Assembly: GCF_003015185.1 (NCBI RefSeq)
Contig: NZ_CP027860.1
Span: 5,549,001-5,613,000, forward strand
DNA length: 64,000 bases
Direction of reading: 5' to 3'
Source: Ahniella affigens
Lineage (GTDB): Bacteria; Pseudomonadota; Gammaproteobacteria; Xanthomonadales; Ahniellaceae
The position numbers and the translations under genes were made by a program. Shown piece after piece: positions 56,665-64,000 of this stretch. Each line of letters begins with the position of its first letter. Position 1 is the stretch's first letter. The notes beneath the pieces are model-generated. The model ran no database searches. It was given only the letters and a program-made list of their open reading frames with translations, and was not told the DNA's origin.

Positions 56665-58002
56665 ATGAGCCAACCCATCTCGGATCTGGCCACCCTGCTT
56701 GCCAGCATGCAACCTGAGTTGCGTCCGGGCGTGTTTGTCTACGTTCGCGGGGCTCCTGGCGCGGTAGCGCCCGAGGCTGCGATCGAAGCGATGGTTGAGG
56801 AGCCAGAAGGGCCGACTTGGGTCATTGCCGAAGCTGACGCCGAACGGCTAGGGCTGCCAGTGTTGTTCCGCGCGGCGTGGATCACGCTGACCGTGCATTC
56901 TGACTTGGCTGCCTGCGGCCTGACCGCAGCGTTCTCGAAGGCGCTGGCCGACGCCGGCATCAGTTGCAACGTGCTGGCGGGGGCCGTTCATGATCACTTG
57001 CTGGTTCCGATCGAACAGGCGCAGGCGGCCATGCATTGCCTGCAGCAGTTGTCCGCCCAACAGCCTGTAAGTCCTCTGACGGAATCAGCATGCGCGAACT
57101 GCGGCGCCACCATGAGCGGCGCATTCTGTGCAGCATGTGGTCAGGCGCGCTTTGTCGAGGCCGATCGTCGACTCTCACATCTCTTGAAGCAGGCGTTCGA
57201 CAACCTGACGGATTTCGATAGTCGTCTTTGGCGTAGCCTGCTCAACCTATGGTTCCGGCCCGGCCGATTGACGCGCGACTATCTCAATGGTCGTCGGCAA
57301 TTCTGGATGCCGCCCATCTCGTTATTCCTGCTGGCCAATGTGCTGTACTTTTTTGCGCCCGCGATCACCGATTTCGAGTTGCCGTTTGTTGATCAAGTGC
57401 CCGGTCCGCTGATGCTGGAAGTGCTGCAAGCTGAGCGGACAATCCCGCCAGATGAGGCCGCCAGAATGGCCGAAAACAGCGGACAGATGCACAGCCGCTG
57501 GACGGCGAAATGGGTCAAAGAGCGTGTGGCGGCAAGGGATGCCGGGGCGAAAGCGGCCGACCCATCGGGTCACTACACCATGGCGGACTATGCCCGTGCG
57601 TACGATGCCCGATCGCCCGACATCAGCAAACTCTTGATCATCGTGCACGTGCCGATCATGGCGTTGGTACTCAGCCTGCTGCTGTTGCCGTTGCGCCGCT
57701 ATTTTGCCGAACACATGGTCATCGCATTCCATGTGTTCACGTTCATTCTCTTCGATGTCGTGCTGCTGGTGCAGGGCATGGCCTGGTTGGCCGAGCGCTG
57801 GGGCTGGCCGCTGTACTACCCGATCCTCGGGGCGCTTAGTTTGCTACCGATTTGGTACGGTGCCGAGACGCTGCGGAAGAGTCTTGATCTGTCCGCGATC
57901 GTTGCGTATCCGGTCGCGTTCGCGTTGATGCTGGGGTTGGTTCTCGGCAATATCTCGATCTACCGGTTCGTGCAATTCGCGCTGATCTTTGCGTTGACGT
58001 GA
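56665..58002 (+). CDS. ACT-domain (ACT_7-like) / DUF3667 membrane fusion protein
   Basis: A 445-residue protein in two parts. Residues about 5-132 match stand-alone ACT-type proteins (LATLLASMQPELRPGVFVYVRG; FRAAWITLTVHSDLAACGLTAAFSKALADAG; HDHLLVPIEQA). Residues about 143-165 form a zinc ribbon (CANCG, then FCAACGQ), and from there to the end is DUF3667: DFDSRLWRSLLNLWFRPGRLTRDYLNG, then four or so hydrophobic helices. ACT domains usually bind amino acids, so the soluble part may sense a metabolite for the membrane part. I see no frame break between the two parts. Fusion by loss of a stop codon is possible. Confidence 0.8.
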   Translation: MSQPISDLATLLASMQPELRPGVFVYVRGAPGAVAPEAAIEAMVEEPEGPTWVIAEADAERLGLPVLFRAAWITLTVHSDLAACGLTAAFSKALADAGISCNVLAGAVHDHLLVPIEQAQAAMHCLQQLSAQQPVSPLTESACANCGATMSGAFCAACGQARFVEADRRLSHLLKQAFDNLTDFDSRLWRSLLNLWFRPGRLTRDYLNGRRQFWMPPISLFLLANVLYFFAPAITDFELPFVDQVPGPLMLEVLQAERTIPPDEAARMAENSGQMHSRWTAKWVKERVAARDAGAKAADPSGHYTMADYARAYDARSPDISKLLIIVHVPIMALVLSLLLLPLRRYFAEHMVIAFHVFTFILFDVVLLVQGMAWLAERWGWPLYYPILGALSLLPIWYGAETLRKSLDLSAIVAYPVAFALMLGLVLGNISIYRFVQFALIFALT

Positions 58003-58044
58003 CGGGTTGCAGAGTCTAAGGCCACGGCCCGCGACGAAGTACTC

Positions 58045-58112
58045 TTAGGAGCGCCTTCAGCCGCGAACCAGACTGATCGCAAGGTTGCTCGGGCCTGAAG
58101 GCCCCGCCTACG
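58045..58112. repeat. Dispersed palindromic repeat of the TAGGAGCG/CTTCAGCCGCGA type
   Basis: Left arm TAGGAGCGCCTTCAGCCGCG (58046-58065) and right arm GGGCCTGAAGGCCCCGCCTA (58091-58110) form an imperfect inverted repeat in the 159-base gap between convergent genes. Repeats of this sequence are common in Lysobacterales genomes. Confidence 0.45.
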
Positions 58113-58161
58113 AGGGCCCTCAGGTTTGCGATCAAAGGCAGTGCGCTATTTACTGGAGCAA

Positions 58162-59388
58162 TCAGATTGTCCGTGTCGCCACTGCCGGCGGCACCTTCGC
58201 GGCGCGCAATGCTGGGCCAAGCACTGCGAGCAAGCCCAACACCCACATGATCGCCATCCCAATGCCGACGTACGACAACGGCAGTCGCGGGATCTCCATT
58301 TGGCGGACCAGAACCTGGTTCAGGCTCAGTGCCAGGACTAGGCCAAACAACGCGCCACCGGTGGTGATCAGCACATTTTCGACGAGAAAGTAGCGGATCA
58401 CATCGATCTTGCGGGCACCGAGCGCGCGGCGCACGCCGATCTGCTTGCGGCGCTGATTCACCCAGAGGCTCGCCAAGCCAACGATGCCACTCGCGGTAAT
58501 CAGCAGCAGGAACAACGTCACCGCAATCAGCAGGCCAGCCATCAGCATTTCATTCGCATAGCGGCTTTCGCGAATCTCGGCAAACGTGCGTTGTGAATTC
58601 AGCACGCGATCCGACCGCAGTTTTGACAGTGCCTCGGAAGCAGCCTTCAACACCGGCTCAAGCTGACCGGGTTCCGAGCGGATCGCGTACTGAAACGCTC
58701 CGGTCAGGTAGCGGATCGGCAGGATGTAGGACTGCTCGCCTTCGGCGCCGGCATTGGCCCAAGGTGTTTGCAGACGCTCAATGACGCCAATGATCTGCGC
58801 GGGCTCTTCCGCAACGCCATACATCGGTTTGCCCAGCAGTTCGTTGTAGTTGGTGATGCCGGGTTGCAGCGCGTCCGCCAGGGCCTTCGTGATGATCACG
58901 AATTTCGGCGCGGCGTTGCCGCTGTCCGGGTCGTGATCGAACACGTCGTCTTGGGTGAAGTCGCGGCCAGCGATGAGTTTCAGTCCATACGCGTCGATGA
59001 GCGACCCCGGGGAAAAGTAATGGGCGCCACTGAGACTCGCGTTCTCATTGTCCTCTTTCAGGCTGAGGCCGCCCGAGTTCCAGCCAGACTGGCCGAGCGG
59101 GATCTGATTCGCCCAGGTCGCCGAAACGACGCCTGGAATCGCACGCAGGGTCTGCAGATCGACTTCCTGAATCGACTTCGGGTCAGCCATGTCGCCAATT
59201 GGCGACAATTCGATCCGCGCGATGTTGGCCTCATCGGCGCCGCTTGGACGGGCGGCAGCGGCCAGCCGTTCCTGGATGATGTACAGCGCATTCGCAACGA
59301 TGGCGAGCGTCAGCGCGACCTGCGCGGCAATCAGCAGCGGCGCAGTCTTGTTGCGGAACAGGGTAGAGAGAATCGGTCGGACTTCCAT
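58162..59388 (-). CDS. ABC transporter permease, MacB/FtsX type (second)
   Basis: A 408-residue inner-membrane protein. One N-terminal helix (PLLIAAQVALTLAIVANALYII) is followed by a large periplasmic domain (about 45-280) and three C-terminal helices of the FtsX domain, including GIVGLASLWVNQRRKQIGVRRALGARKIDVIRYFL. This is the MacB-PCD arrangement, used to move substrates from the periplasm outward or to drive mechanotransmission. It ends the operon and forms a heterodimer candidate with the permease 9 bases upstream. Substrate unknown. Confidence 0.87.
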   Translation of the reverse strand: MEVRPILSTLFRNKTAPLLIAAQVALTLAIVANALYIIQERLAAAARPSGADEANIARIELSPIGDMADPKSIQEVDLQTLRAIPGVVSATWANQIPLGQSGWNSGGLSLKEDNENASLSGAHYFSPGSLIDAYGLKLIAGRDFTQDDVFDHDPDSGNAAPKFVIITKALADALQPGITNYNELLGKPMYGVAEEPAQIIGVIERLQTPWANAGAEGEQSYILPIRYLTGAFQYAIRSEPGQLEPVLKAASEALSKLRSDRVLNSQRTFAEIRESRYANEMLMAGLLIAVTLFLLLITASGIVGLASLWVNQRRKQIGVRRALGARKIDVIRYFLVENVLITTGGALFGLVLALSLNQVLVRQMEIPRLPLSYVGIGMAIMWVLGLLAVLGPALRAAKVPPAVATRTI

Positions 59389-59397
59389 GTGACCTCC

Positions 59398-60708
59398 TTA
59401 TTGCGATTTGAGTTGGGCGGCCGGCAGCACCTGGCATGCACGCCAAGTCGGCAGCAGACCAGCGGCGAGCGCGGCAATCAGCGAGATCGCGACGGTGACC
59501 ATGAGCATCATCCAGTCCATGTTGGTCAGCAGCGCGATGTCGCGGGCGTAGTGACGGACATAGGCAAGTGCACCGAGCGTCATGGCAATGCCAAGACCCG
59601 CGCCGACCAGCCCAATCACGCCGGCTTCGGTCAGGAATTGCGCGAAGATTTCGGTACGCGACGCGCCAAGAGCACGGCGCACGCCAATCTCACCCGGACG
59701 CGCACTGAACTTGGCCAGCAGCAGCCCGATGGTGTTGACGAGGCAAACACCGAGGAAGGCAAATGCGAGCCACGTCGCGACGATCGTGTCATTGTCGACC
59801 ACACCCTGGCGGTCCATCCACTCCATGACGTTGCGCAGGCGATTGTTGACCTTGCGCGGCAGTCGATCGAGCTTCTGCTGTTCCAGAACGTAGGCATTCA
59901 GGTAGTCGAAATAGCCATCGCGGTCGCTTGCGGCATTAAGTTCGACCCAGTACTGGATCCATGTGCAATCGGACTTCAGGAAGCCGGCAAAGCCGGGCTC
60001 GGGGCGACCGCTGCAATTGACCTGACCCTGAATATCTTCCAGTTTCTCCGTCACGACCGGAATCGGGACGAAGAACTCCTCGTGATCGCCGTAACGATTC
60101 GAGCCCACGAGTCGATAGAACTTCGGCAGTGGATTCCAGGTATCCAGCACGCCGACAATCGTCAGTTGATGCTTGGACAAGATCAGGCGTTTGCCGATAG
60201 CGTCGGCGTTTTCGCCAAACAAGCGATCTCGCAGCGCCTTGCTGATGACCACTACATCGGCGGCGGTCTGATCCTGCTCCCCGGTCCAAGGTTGGCCTTG
60301 CACCATCGGCACATTGAACATCTTGAAGAAGTCCGAGCCGACACCGAGGCCCGAAACAAAGAACGGGGACAAATCTTTGCGGTCGGGTGACACCGTACCT
60401 GAGGTGCCGATCAGCGGGGTCTGCATCGGCGCTTTTTTCGCGCGCCACAGGTTCATCGCATCCGTGTATGCCATTTGCGAGTCGGGCTCGCCGTTGTCGG
60501 ATTCACGTCCCACCGGGCCGGTATCGATCTGTACGTAGAACAGGCGATCGCTCTTTTGGGGAATCGGATCGCCAGACATGGCGCGCAGAATGGTCAACGT
60601 GGTCATGGCTGCCGAGACGCCGACAGCAAGCGTAATGATCATCAGAATGGTGATGATCGGGTTGCGTTTCAGATTGACGGCACCAAGTTTGAGGTAATAG
60701 AAAAACAT
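59398..60708 (-). CDS. ABC transporter permease, MacB/FtsX type (first)
   Basis: A 436-residue inner-membrane protein of the same class as its neighbour: an N-terminal helix (IITILMIITLAVGVSAAMTTL), a periplasmic MacB-like domain (about 45-300), and FtsX helices with FSARPGEIGVRRALGASRTEIFAQFLTEAGVIGLVGAGLGIAM. Unlike the second permease, its periplasmic domain has cysteines (QVNCSGRPEPG and FLKSDCTWIQ) that could form a disulfide. It lies between the ATPase gene (10 bases) and the other permease (9 bases). Confidence 0.87.
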   Translation of the reverse strand: MFFYYLKLGAVNLKRNPIITILMIITLAVGVSAAMTTLTILRAMSGDPIPQKSDRLFYVQIDTGPVGRESDNGEPDSQMAYTDAMNLWRAKKAPMQTPLIGTSGTVSPDRKDLSPFFVSGLGVGSDFFKMFNVPMVQGQPWTGEQDQTAADVVVISKALRDRLFGENADAIGKRLILSKHQLTIVGVLDTWNPLPKFYRLVGSNRYGDHEEFFVPIPVVTEKLEDIQGQVNCSGRPEPGFAGFLKSDCTWIQYWVELNAASDRDGYFDYLNAYVLEQQKLDRLPRKVNNRLRNVMEWMDRQGVVDNDTIVATWLAFAFLGVCLVNTIGLLLAKFSARPGEIGVRRALGASRTEIFAQFLTEAGVIGLVGAGLGIAMTLGALAYVRHYARDIALLTNMDWMMLMVTVAISLIAALAAGLLPTWRACQVLPAAQLKSQ

Positions 60709-60718
60709 GGTTTAGTCC

Positions 60719-61420
60719 TCAGGCCACAGCAACCAGGGTGGGCGATTCGCGGCGGACAAAGTCAGTGACCAGGCCGTCGACGATATGGACATTGCGCGCC
60801 GCGCGCGCCGCCAATTCCGGATCGTGGGTCACCATCAAGATGGTCGTGCCCTTGTGATTGATCTCTTCCAAGAGCTCCATGACCCCACGCGCCATCTGCG
60901 TATCCAGGTTGCCAGTGGGTTCGTCGGCGAGCAGCACTTTCGGGCTGCCAGCCAACGCGCGCGCGATCGCCACGCGCTGTTGCTGACCGCCCGAGAGCTC
61001 GGCCGGGAAGTGCTTCATGCGTGAGGACAGACCAACCTGCCCTAGTGCCTCTTCAATACGGCGCTTGCGTTCGCTGGCCGGAAAACCGCGATAGCGCAGC
61101 GGGACATCGACATTGTCGAACAGATTCAGATCTGGGATCAGATTGAAACCCTGGAAGATGAAGCCCAGCTTCTCGTTGCGCAGCCGCGAGCGTTGGCTGT
61201 CGTTGAGTCCGGTCACATTCACATCATCAAGAAAGTAGTCGCCGCCCGTGTGTTCTTCGAGCAACCCGGCGATGTTCAGAAACGTGGTCTTGCCCGAACC
61301 CGAAGGGCCGGTGACCGCGACAAACTCGCCTTCCTTGACTTCGATCTCGATGCCACGCAGGGCGTGCGTTTCGATCATGTGGGTGCGATACACCTTGCTC
61401 AGCGACTTCATCCTGATCAT
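60719..61420 (-). CDS. ABC transporter ATP-binding protein, MacB/LolD type
   Basis: A 233-residue ATPase. Walker A is VTGPSGSGKTTFLNIAGLL near residue 37, the Q-loop is FIFQGFNLIPDLNL, the signature is ELSGGQQQRVAIARALAGSP near residue 142, Walker B is VLLADEPTGNLD, and the H-loop is MVTHDPELA. The group (MacB, LolD, FtsE) powers FtsX-type permeases. Order HlyD, ATPase, permease, permease is that of tripartite macrolide-type exporters. Confidence 0.93.
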   Translation of the reverse strand: MIRMKSLSKVYRTHMIETHALRGIEIEVKEGEFVAVTGPSGSGKTTFLNIAGLLEEHTGGDYFLDDVNVTGLNDSQRSRLRNEKLGFIFQGFNLIPDLNLFDNVDVPLRYRGFPASERKRRIEEALGQVGLSSRMKHFPAELSGGQQQRVAIARALAGSPKVLLADEPTGNLDTQMARGVMELLEEINHKGTTILMVTHDPELAARAARNVHIVDGLVTDFVRRESPTLVAVA

Positions 61421-61468
61421 GTCTTGCTCCTTGGCTCTTGGCTTGCTGATGGGGTAGGGCTTGCTGGG

Positions 61469-62740
61469 TTAATCATTGATGCGAACGCGCTCAGCGTTCT
61501 CGAAATTTTCCGAGCCGGCGATGACGACTTCATCGCCAGGAATGAGCCCCTCGGTCACTTCGATGGCGCTGACACTGGTTGCGCCGACTTGAATGGGTTG
61601 GCGACTCGCCACACCGTCTTTGATGCGATAGACGTAGCGGCCGCCGTGCGCTTCGAGGAACGGACCGCGAGCGAGGGTCAACACGTTGTCTTTCTGGCTC
61701 AGGAGCACGCGGCCGCGTACGCGCTGGTTCTGGCGCAGACCTTCCGGCTGGCTGCCCGCAAAGCGCACACGCACCAGGACTTGGTTGTTGACGACCTCTG
61801 GCGCGATGGACACCACGCTGCCTTTCGCTTCGCTATTGCCGAGGTTGATGTCGGCCGCCATGCCGATGCCAATGTCTTCGGCATAGACTTCGGCCACGCC
61901 GAGCTCGACTTCAAGGTGACTCAGATCGACCACCGTGATCAGAGGCGCATTGATCGCAGCCTGGGCGCGGTCGACAATACTGACGGATCCGACCAGTCCG
62001 TCAATCGGGGCACGCAGATTCAGGGACTCCACCCGACGACGCAACTCCGCCACGACGACACGCTGGCGCTGCAGCGTCTTGGTGTTCGACGCCAAGTCGA
62101 ACGCGACGTTCTGGCCTTCGAGATCGGCGTCGGCCCGCGCATGGGTGCCGCGAATCTCGGCCGCCCGGAGATCATCGGTGATCTTCATGCATTCCACGCG
62201 CGTCAGCGCGCCCACATCGCATGCCTTCTTAGTGCGTTCCGCTTCACGCTTGGCTGATGACAAGGCGAGATCGGCCTCATCAGCGGTTTTCGCCGCGAGC
62301 AGCTTTTGCTTTTCGGCTTGAATCTTGCCCTTGGCCACGAGCGCTTCTTGTTGTTCGAGCGCCGCGACTTCACGATCGAGTTCGGACTTGAGCTCAGGAG
62401 AATCCAGGGTCGCGAGCAAGTCGCCGGTCTTGACGGCTTGACCGGGTTGCGTTTGCAGGCTGACGGTGCCGGCGGCCGGGGCATACAGCGTGCGGCTGAC
62501 GGCGGCGACGATACGGCCATCGACGGCGATATCGCTGATCAAAGTGCCACGCTGCACCTTGGCGACGCGAATACGGTCGAGATCCACCGAGCGCTCGGCC
62601 AAACCCCAGGCATAGAGTCCAGACAGCAGCAAGCCGACAACGGCCACGCCGCTCGCAATGCCAATCCATTGGGCGCGACTCAGCAAGTTGCGGTGCGCGG
62701 GCTGGATCTGACGATCCTGGCCTGAGGTGTCCTTGATCAT
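61469..62740 (-). CDS. Periplasmic adaptor (membrane fusion) protein, HlyD/MacA type
   Basis: A 423-residue protein anchored by one N-terminal helix (WIGIASGVAVVGLLLSGLYAWGL, about 25-48). It has a lipoyl/barrel-sandwich part (TLYAPAAGTVSLQTQPGQAVKTGDLLATLDSP), a long coiled-coil hairpin (about 115-240, with Cys in KKACDVGALTRVECM), the returning lipoyl half (LRAPIDGLVGSVSIV) and beta-barrel and membrane-proximal domains. It should link the ABC permease complex to an outer-membrane channel not seen here. I use ATG 62740; a longer frame would run over the sigma-54 promoter. Confidence 0.9.
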   Translation of the reverse strand: MIKDTSGQDRQIQPAHRNLLSRAQWIGIASGVAVVGLLLSGLYAWGLAERSVDLDRIRVAKVQRGTLISDIAVDGRIVAAVSRTLYAPAAGTVSLQTQPGQAVKTGDLLATLDSPELKSELDREVAALEQQEALVAKGKIQAEKQKLLAAKTADEADLALSSAKREAERTKKACDVGALTRVECMKITDDLRAAEIRGTHARADADLEGQNVAFDLASNTKTLQRQRVVVAELRRRVESLNLRAPIDGLVGSVSIVDRAQAAINAPLITVVDLSHLEVELGVAEVYAEDIGIGMAADINLGNSEAKGSVVSIAPEVVNNQVLVRVRFAGSQPEGLRQNQRVRGRVLLSQKDNVLTLARGPFLEAHGGRYVYRIKDGVASRQPIQVGATSVSAIEVTEGLIPGDEVVIAGSENFENAERVRIND

Positions 62741-62803
62741 GCTTGACTCCGTGTCGATAGCGGCGGGAACAACGCCGGGAAACGTCCCGGACAGATGTAT
62801 CAG

Positions 62804-62819
62804 TGCAATCGACGTGCCA
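62804..62819 (-). promoter_or_regulatory. Sigma-54 (RpoN) promoter of the efflux operon
   Basis: The minus strand reads TGGCACGTCGATTGCA. This matches the -24/-12 consensus TGGCACG-N4-TTGCW at every defined position, with GG and GC correctly spaced. Transcription would begin near 62793, giving a 5' leader of about 50 bases before ATG 62740. The operon should therefore need an activator of the NtrC type. Confidence 0.85.
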
Positions 62820-62860
62820 AAGGCAAGTCTTTGAAATATCGTGCGATATGCCCGGGTTAT

Positions 62861-62888
62861 AGTGTCCGCGGACACTCAAAGTGTCCGC
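62861..62888. promoter_or_regulatory. Palindromic upstream activator site
   Basis: AGTGTCCGCGGACACT at 62861-62876 is a perfect 16-base palindrome, followed by another half-site AGTGTCCGC at 62880-62888, 19 bases in phase. It lies about 45-70 bases upstream of the sigma-54 promoter, a usual place for an enhancer bound by a dimeric NtrC-family activator. No activator gene is in the window; it may lie beyond either end of the operon. Confidence 0.65.
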
Positions 62889-62912
62889 TCGACAAGGCCG
62901 CCTGCCAAACGC

Positions 62913-64000
62913 TCAACGCTCGCGCAGGGCTTCCAGTGCCGATAGCCGGACCGCCTGTCGCGCCGGCCACCAGGCGGACGCCAGCGCGACCAGCAGCAAT
63001 AGTGTCGGAACACCGACATATGCCAAGAGCGGGAAGGCCTGCAGCCAACCAATCGGCTTGACCAGCAACAACGACACGCCAAGGCAAGCCACTAGGCCAA
63101 GGACAAAGCCTGCACGAATTTGCCGGAGCGACTGTCGCAGGACTTGGCGCAACACTGTCTGGGGCGTGGCGCCAAGCGCGATTCGGATCCCAAACTCGCG
63201 CCAGCGCGCCCGCACCTGAAAGCGCATCACGCCAAACAATCCAAGTGCGGAGATCAGCAACGAGATGAAGCCGAGTCCAGCGGCCAGATGGCTGCAGACG
63301 ATCAGCGGTAGTCGATACACCGACACCATATCGCTGAGGCGCCAAGGTTGGCAGATCTGCGGATTGGGTCCGGCCACGCACGCATCGGCCAACGTATTGA
63401 GCATGGCATCGGTCGCACCAGCGTCGATCCGAACCAACACATCGCGCATCGCGGGCTGACCAAGAGCGCCCGGGCGATAGAGCATCGTGCCGTCGATTCC
63501 GGCCAGAGGCAGACCGCTGACGACGCTCGGTACGACGCCGATCACGGTGACGGATTGCGCGGTTTCCAAACCGTCGGCATCGGTGTCGATCACCGTGATG
63601 CGCTGGTTCAGCGGGCTTTGTCCGGGCCAAAGCGCAGCAGCCGTCGACGCGCTGATCATCGCCAACGGGCTTTGCTGGCTGGCTTCGGCCTCAGTGAAAT
63701 TGCGTCCGAGCACGATGGGCAGTGACAGCGCCTGGAAGTAGTCGGCAGCAATCGTCTGCGTGCCGAGCGCAAGACTCCGATCGCCGACTCGAACCTGCTG
63801 TCTTGGCACGACGCCATAAAGCGGTGCATTGGCCGTGCTGGTCACCGCACGCACACCTGGTAAAGCGATGAGTCTGGCGCGCAATGCGGCGTCAGGCGAT
63901 GGATGGCGCAAGTCCACGAGCGTTTCGGTCGGATAGCCAATGTCGATTTCGCGGGACTTGTGGCTCAGGCTGATGATCATGGCCGCCAGCACCAACAGCA
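62913..64000 (-). CDS. FtsX/ADOP-type permease, partial (5' end outside the window)
   Basis: At least 362 codons of a permease whose start is beyond the right edge; the frame is open to the last base. The visible part has a helix end (VLAAMIISLSHKSREIDIGYP), a periplasmic MacB-like domain (about 20-230) and a C-terminal FtsX domain (LLISALGLFGVMRFQVRARWREFGIRIALGATPQTVLRQVL), ending LSALEALRER. This resembles the second half of duplicated (ADOP) permeases. Its stop lies 24 bases before the palindromic site, so it belongs to a separate transcript or is read from another promoter. Confidence 0.85.
   Translation of the reverse strand, partial: LLVLAAMIISLSHKSREIDIGYPTETLVDLRHPSPDAALRARLIALPGVRAVTSTANAPLYGVVPRQQVRVGDRSLALGTQTIAADYFQALSLPIVLGRNFTEAEASQQSPLAMISASTAAALWPGQSPLNQRITVIDTDADGLETAQSVTVIGVVPSVVSGLPLAGIDGTMLYRPGALGQPAMRDVLVRIDAGATDAMLNTLADACVAGPNPQICQPWRLSDMVSVYRLPLIVCSHLAAGLGFISLLISALGLFGVMRFQVRARWREFGIRIALGATPQTVLRQVLRQSLRQIRAGFVLGLVACLGVSLLLVKPIGWLQAFPLLAYVGVPTLLLLVALASAWWPARQAVRLSALEALRER

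Noticed and set aside
56665-57090. Separate ACT-domain gene ending before the DUF3667 gene
   Set aside because: No stop codon lies between the parts, so the sequence supports one fused gene as given.
62741-62875. Upstream extension of the HlyD-type adaptor gene
   Set aside because: It would cover the sigma-54 promoter and adds no conserved residues; ATG 62740 is followed by the expected membrane anchor.

Overview
The window is a chromosomal segment of roughly 60% GC from a heterotrophic gammaproteobacterium, most likely in the order Lysobacterales (Xanthomonadales). The basis is indirect. It has a MetX-type homoserine acyltransferase and metB behind a SAM-I riboswitch. It has the yqgE-ruvX pair, ErpA, ZapE and a rubredoxin/bactofilin cluster. 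It carries dispersed palindromic repeats of the type common in that order, and two secreted proteins end in an F-x-D-G/S-F-E tail. The genus cannot be fixed from the sequence, and no rRNA, tRNA, CRISPR array or transposase gene was seen.

Layout. 1-1101: end of a surface-glycan locus (GT2 glycosyltransferase plus a partial gene). 1483-8068: a tightly coupled three-gene putative conflict (defence) cassette of TIR protein, MoxR-like AAA+ ATPase and a 1374-residue vWA protein with an embedded receiver-like domain. 8118-13357: a complete hydroxyproline catabolic cluster with its GntR/FCD regulator and a candidate operator. 13447-20445: exported proteins (DUF885 metallopeptidase-like, large BNR-propeller protein, two unnamed proteins). 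21192-22967: aspS, followed by three 253-bp tandem repeats. 23845-32520: an aldehyde dehydrogenase and a run of exported or membrane-bound proteins, including a quinoprotein-like propeller fused to a metallo-beta-lactamase fold. 32622-38263: tyrS, an HD protein, an unrecognised two-gene unit that looks less GC-rich, a small membrane protein and kptA. 38427-42911: aldo/keto reductase, L,D-transpeptidase, and the riboswitch-controlled metX-metB operon. 42964-46698: MFS transporter, zapE, hydrolase and MscS. 47063-56594: housekeeping genes (bioD, thiE, rubredoxin, bactofilin, erpA, nudC, yceH-like, yqgE, ruvX, and the helicase/nuclease pair mrfA-mrfB). 56665-58002: an ACT-domain/DUF3667 fusion. 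58162-64000: an ABC/FtsX-type transport operon behind a near-perfect sigma-54 promoter and a palindromic enhancer candidate, plus the 3' end of a further permease.

How the genes work together. The hydroxyproline genes encode all four steps from trans-4-hydroxy-L-proline to 2-oxoglutarate. metX and metB convert homoserine to cystathionine under SAM feedback. mrfA-mrfB is a likely excision-type DNA repair pair. The HlyD-ATPase-permease-permease set is a tripartite efflux or lipoprotein-handling machine. The strongest candidate for an under-described system is the TIR/MoxR/vWA cassette at 1483-8068. The fused vWA/receiver protein, the ACT-DUF3667 fusion, the propeller-MBL fusion and the unnamed pair at 35249-36810 are secondary points of interest.
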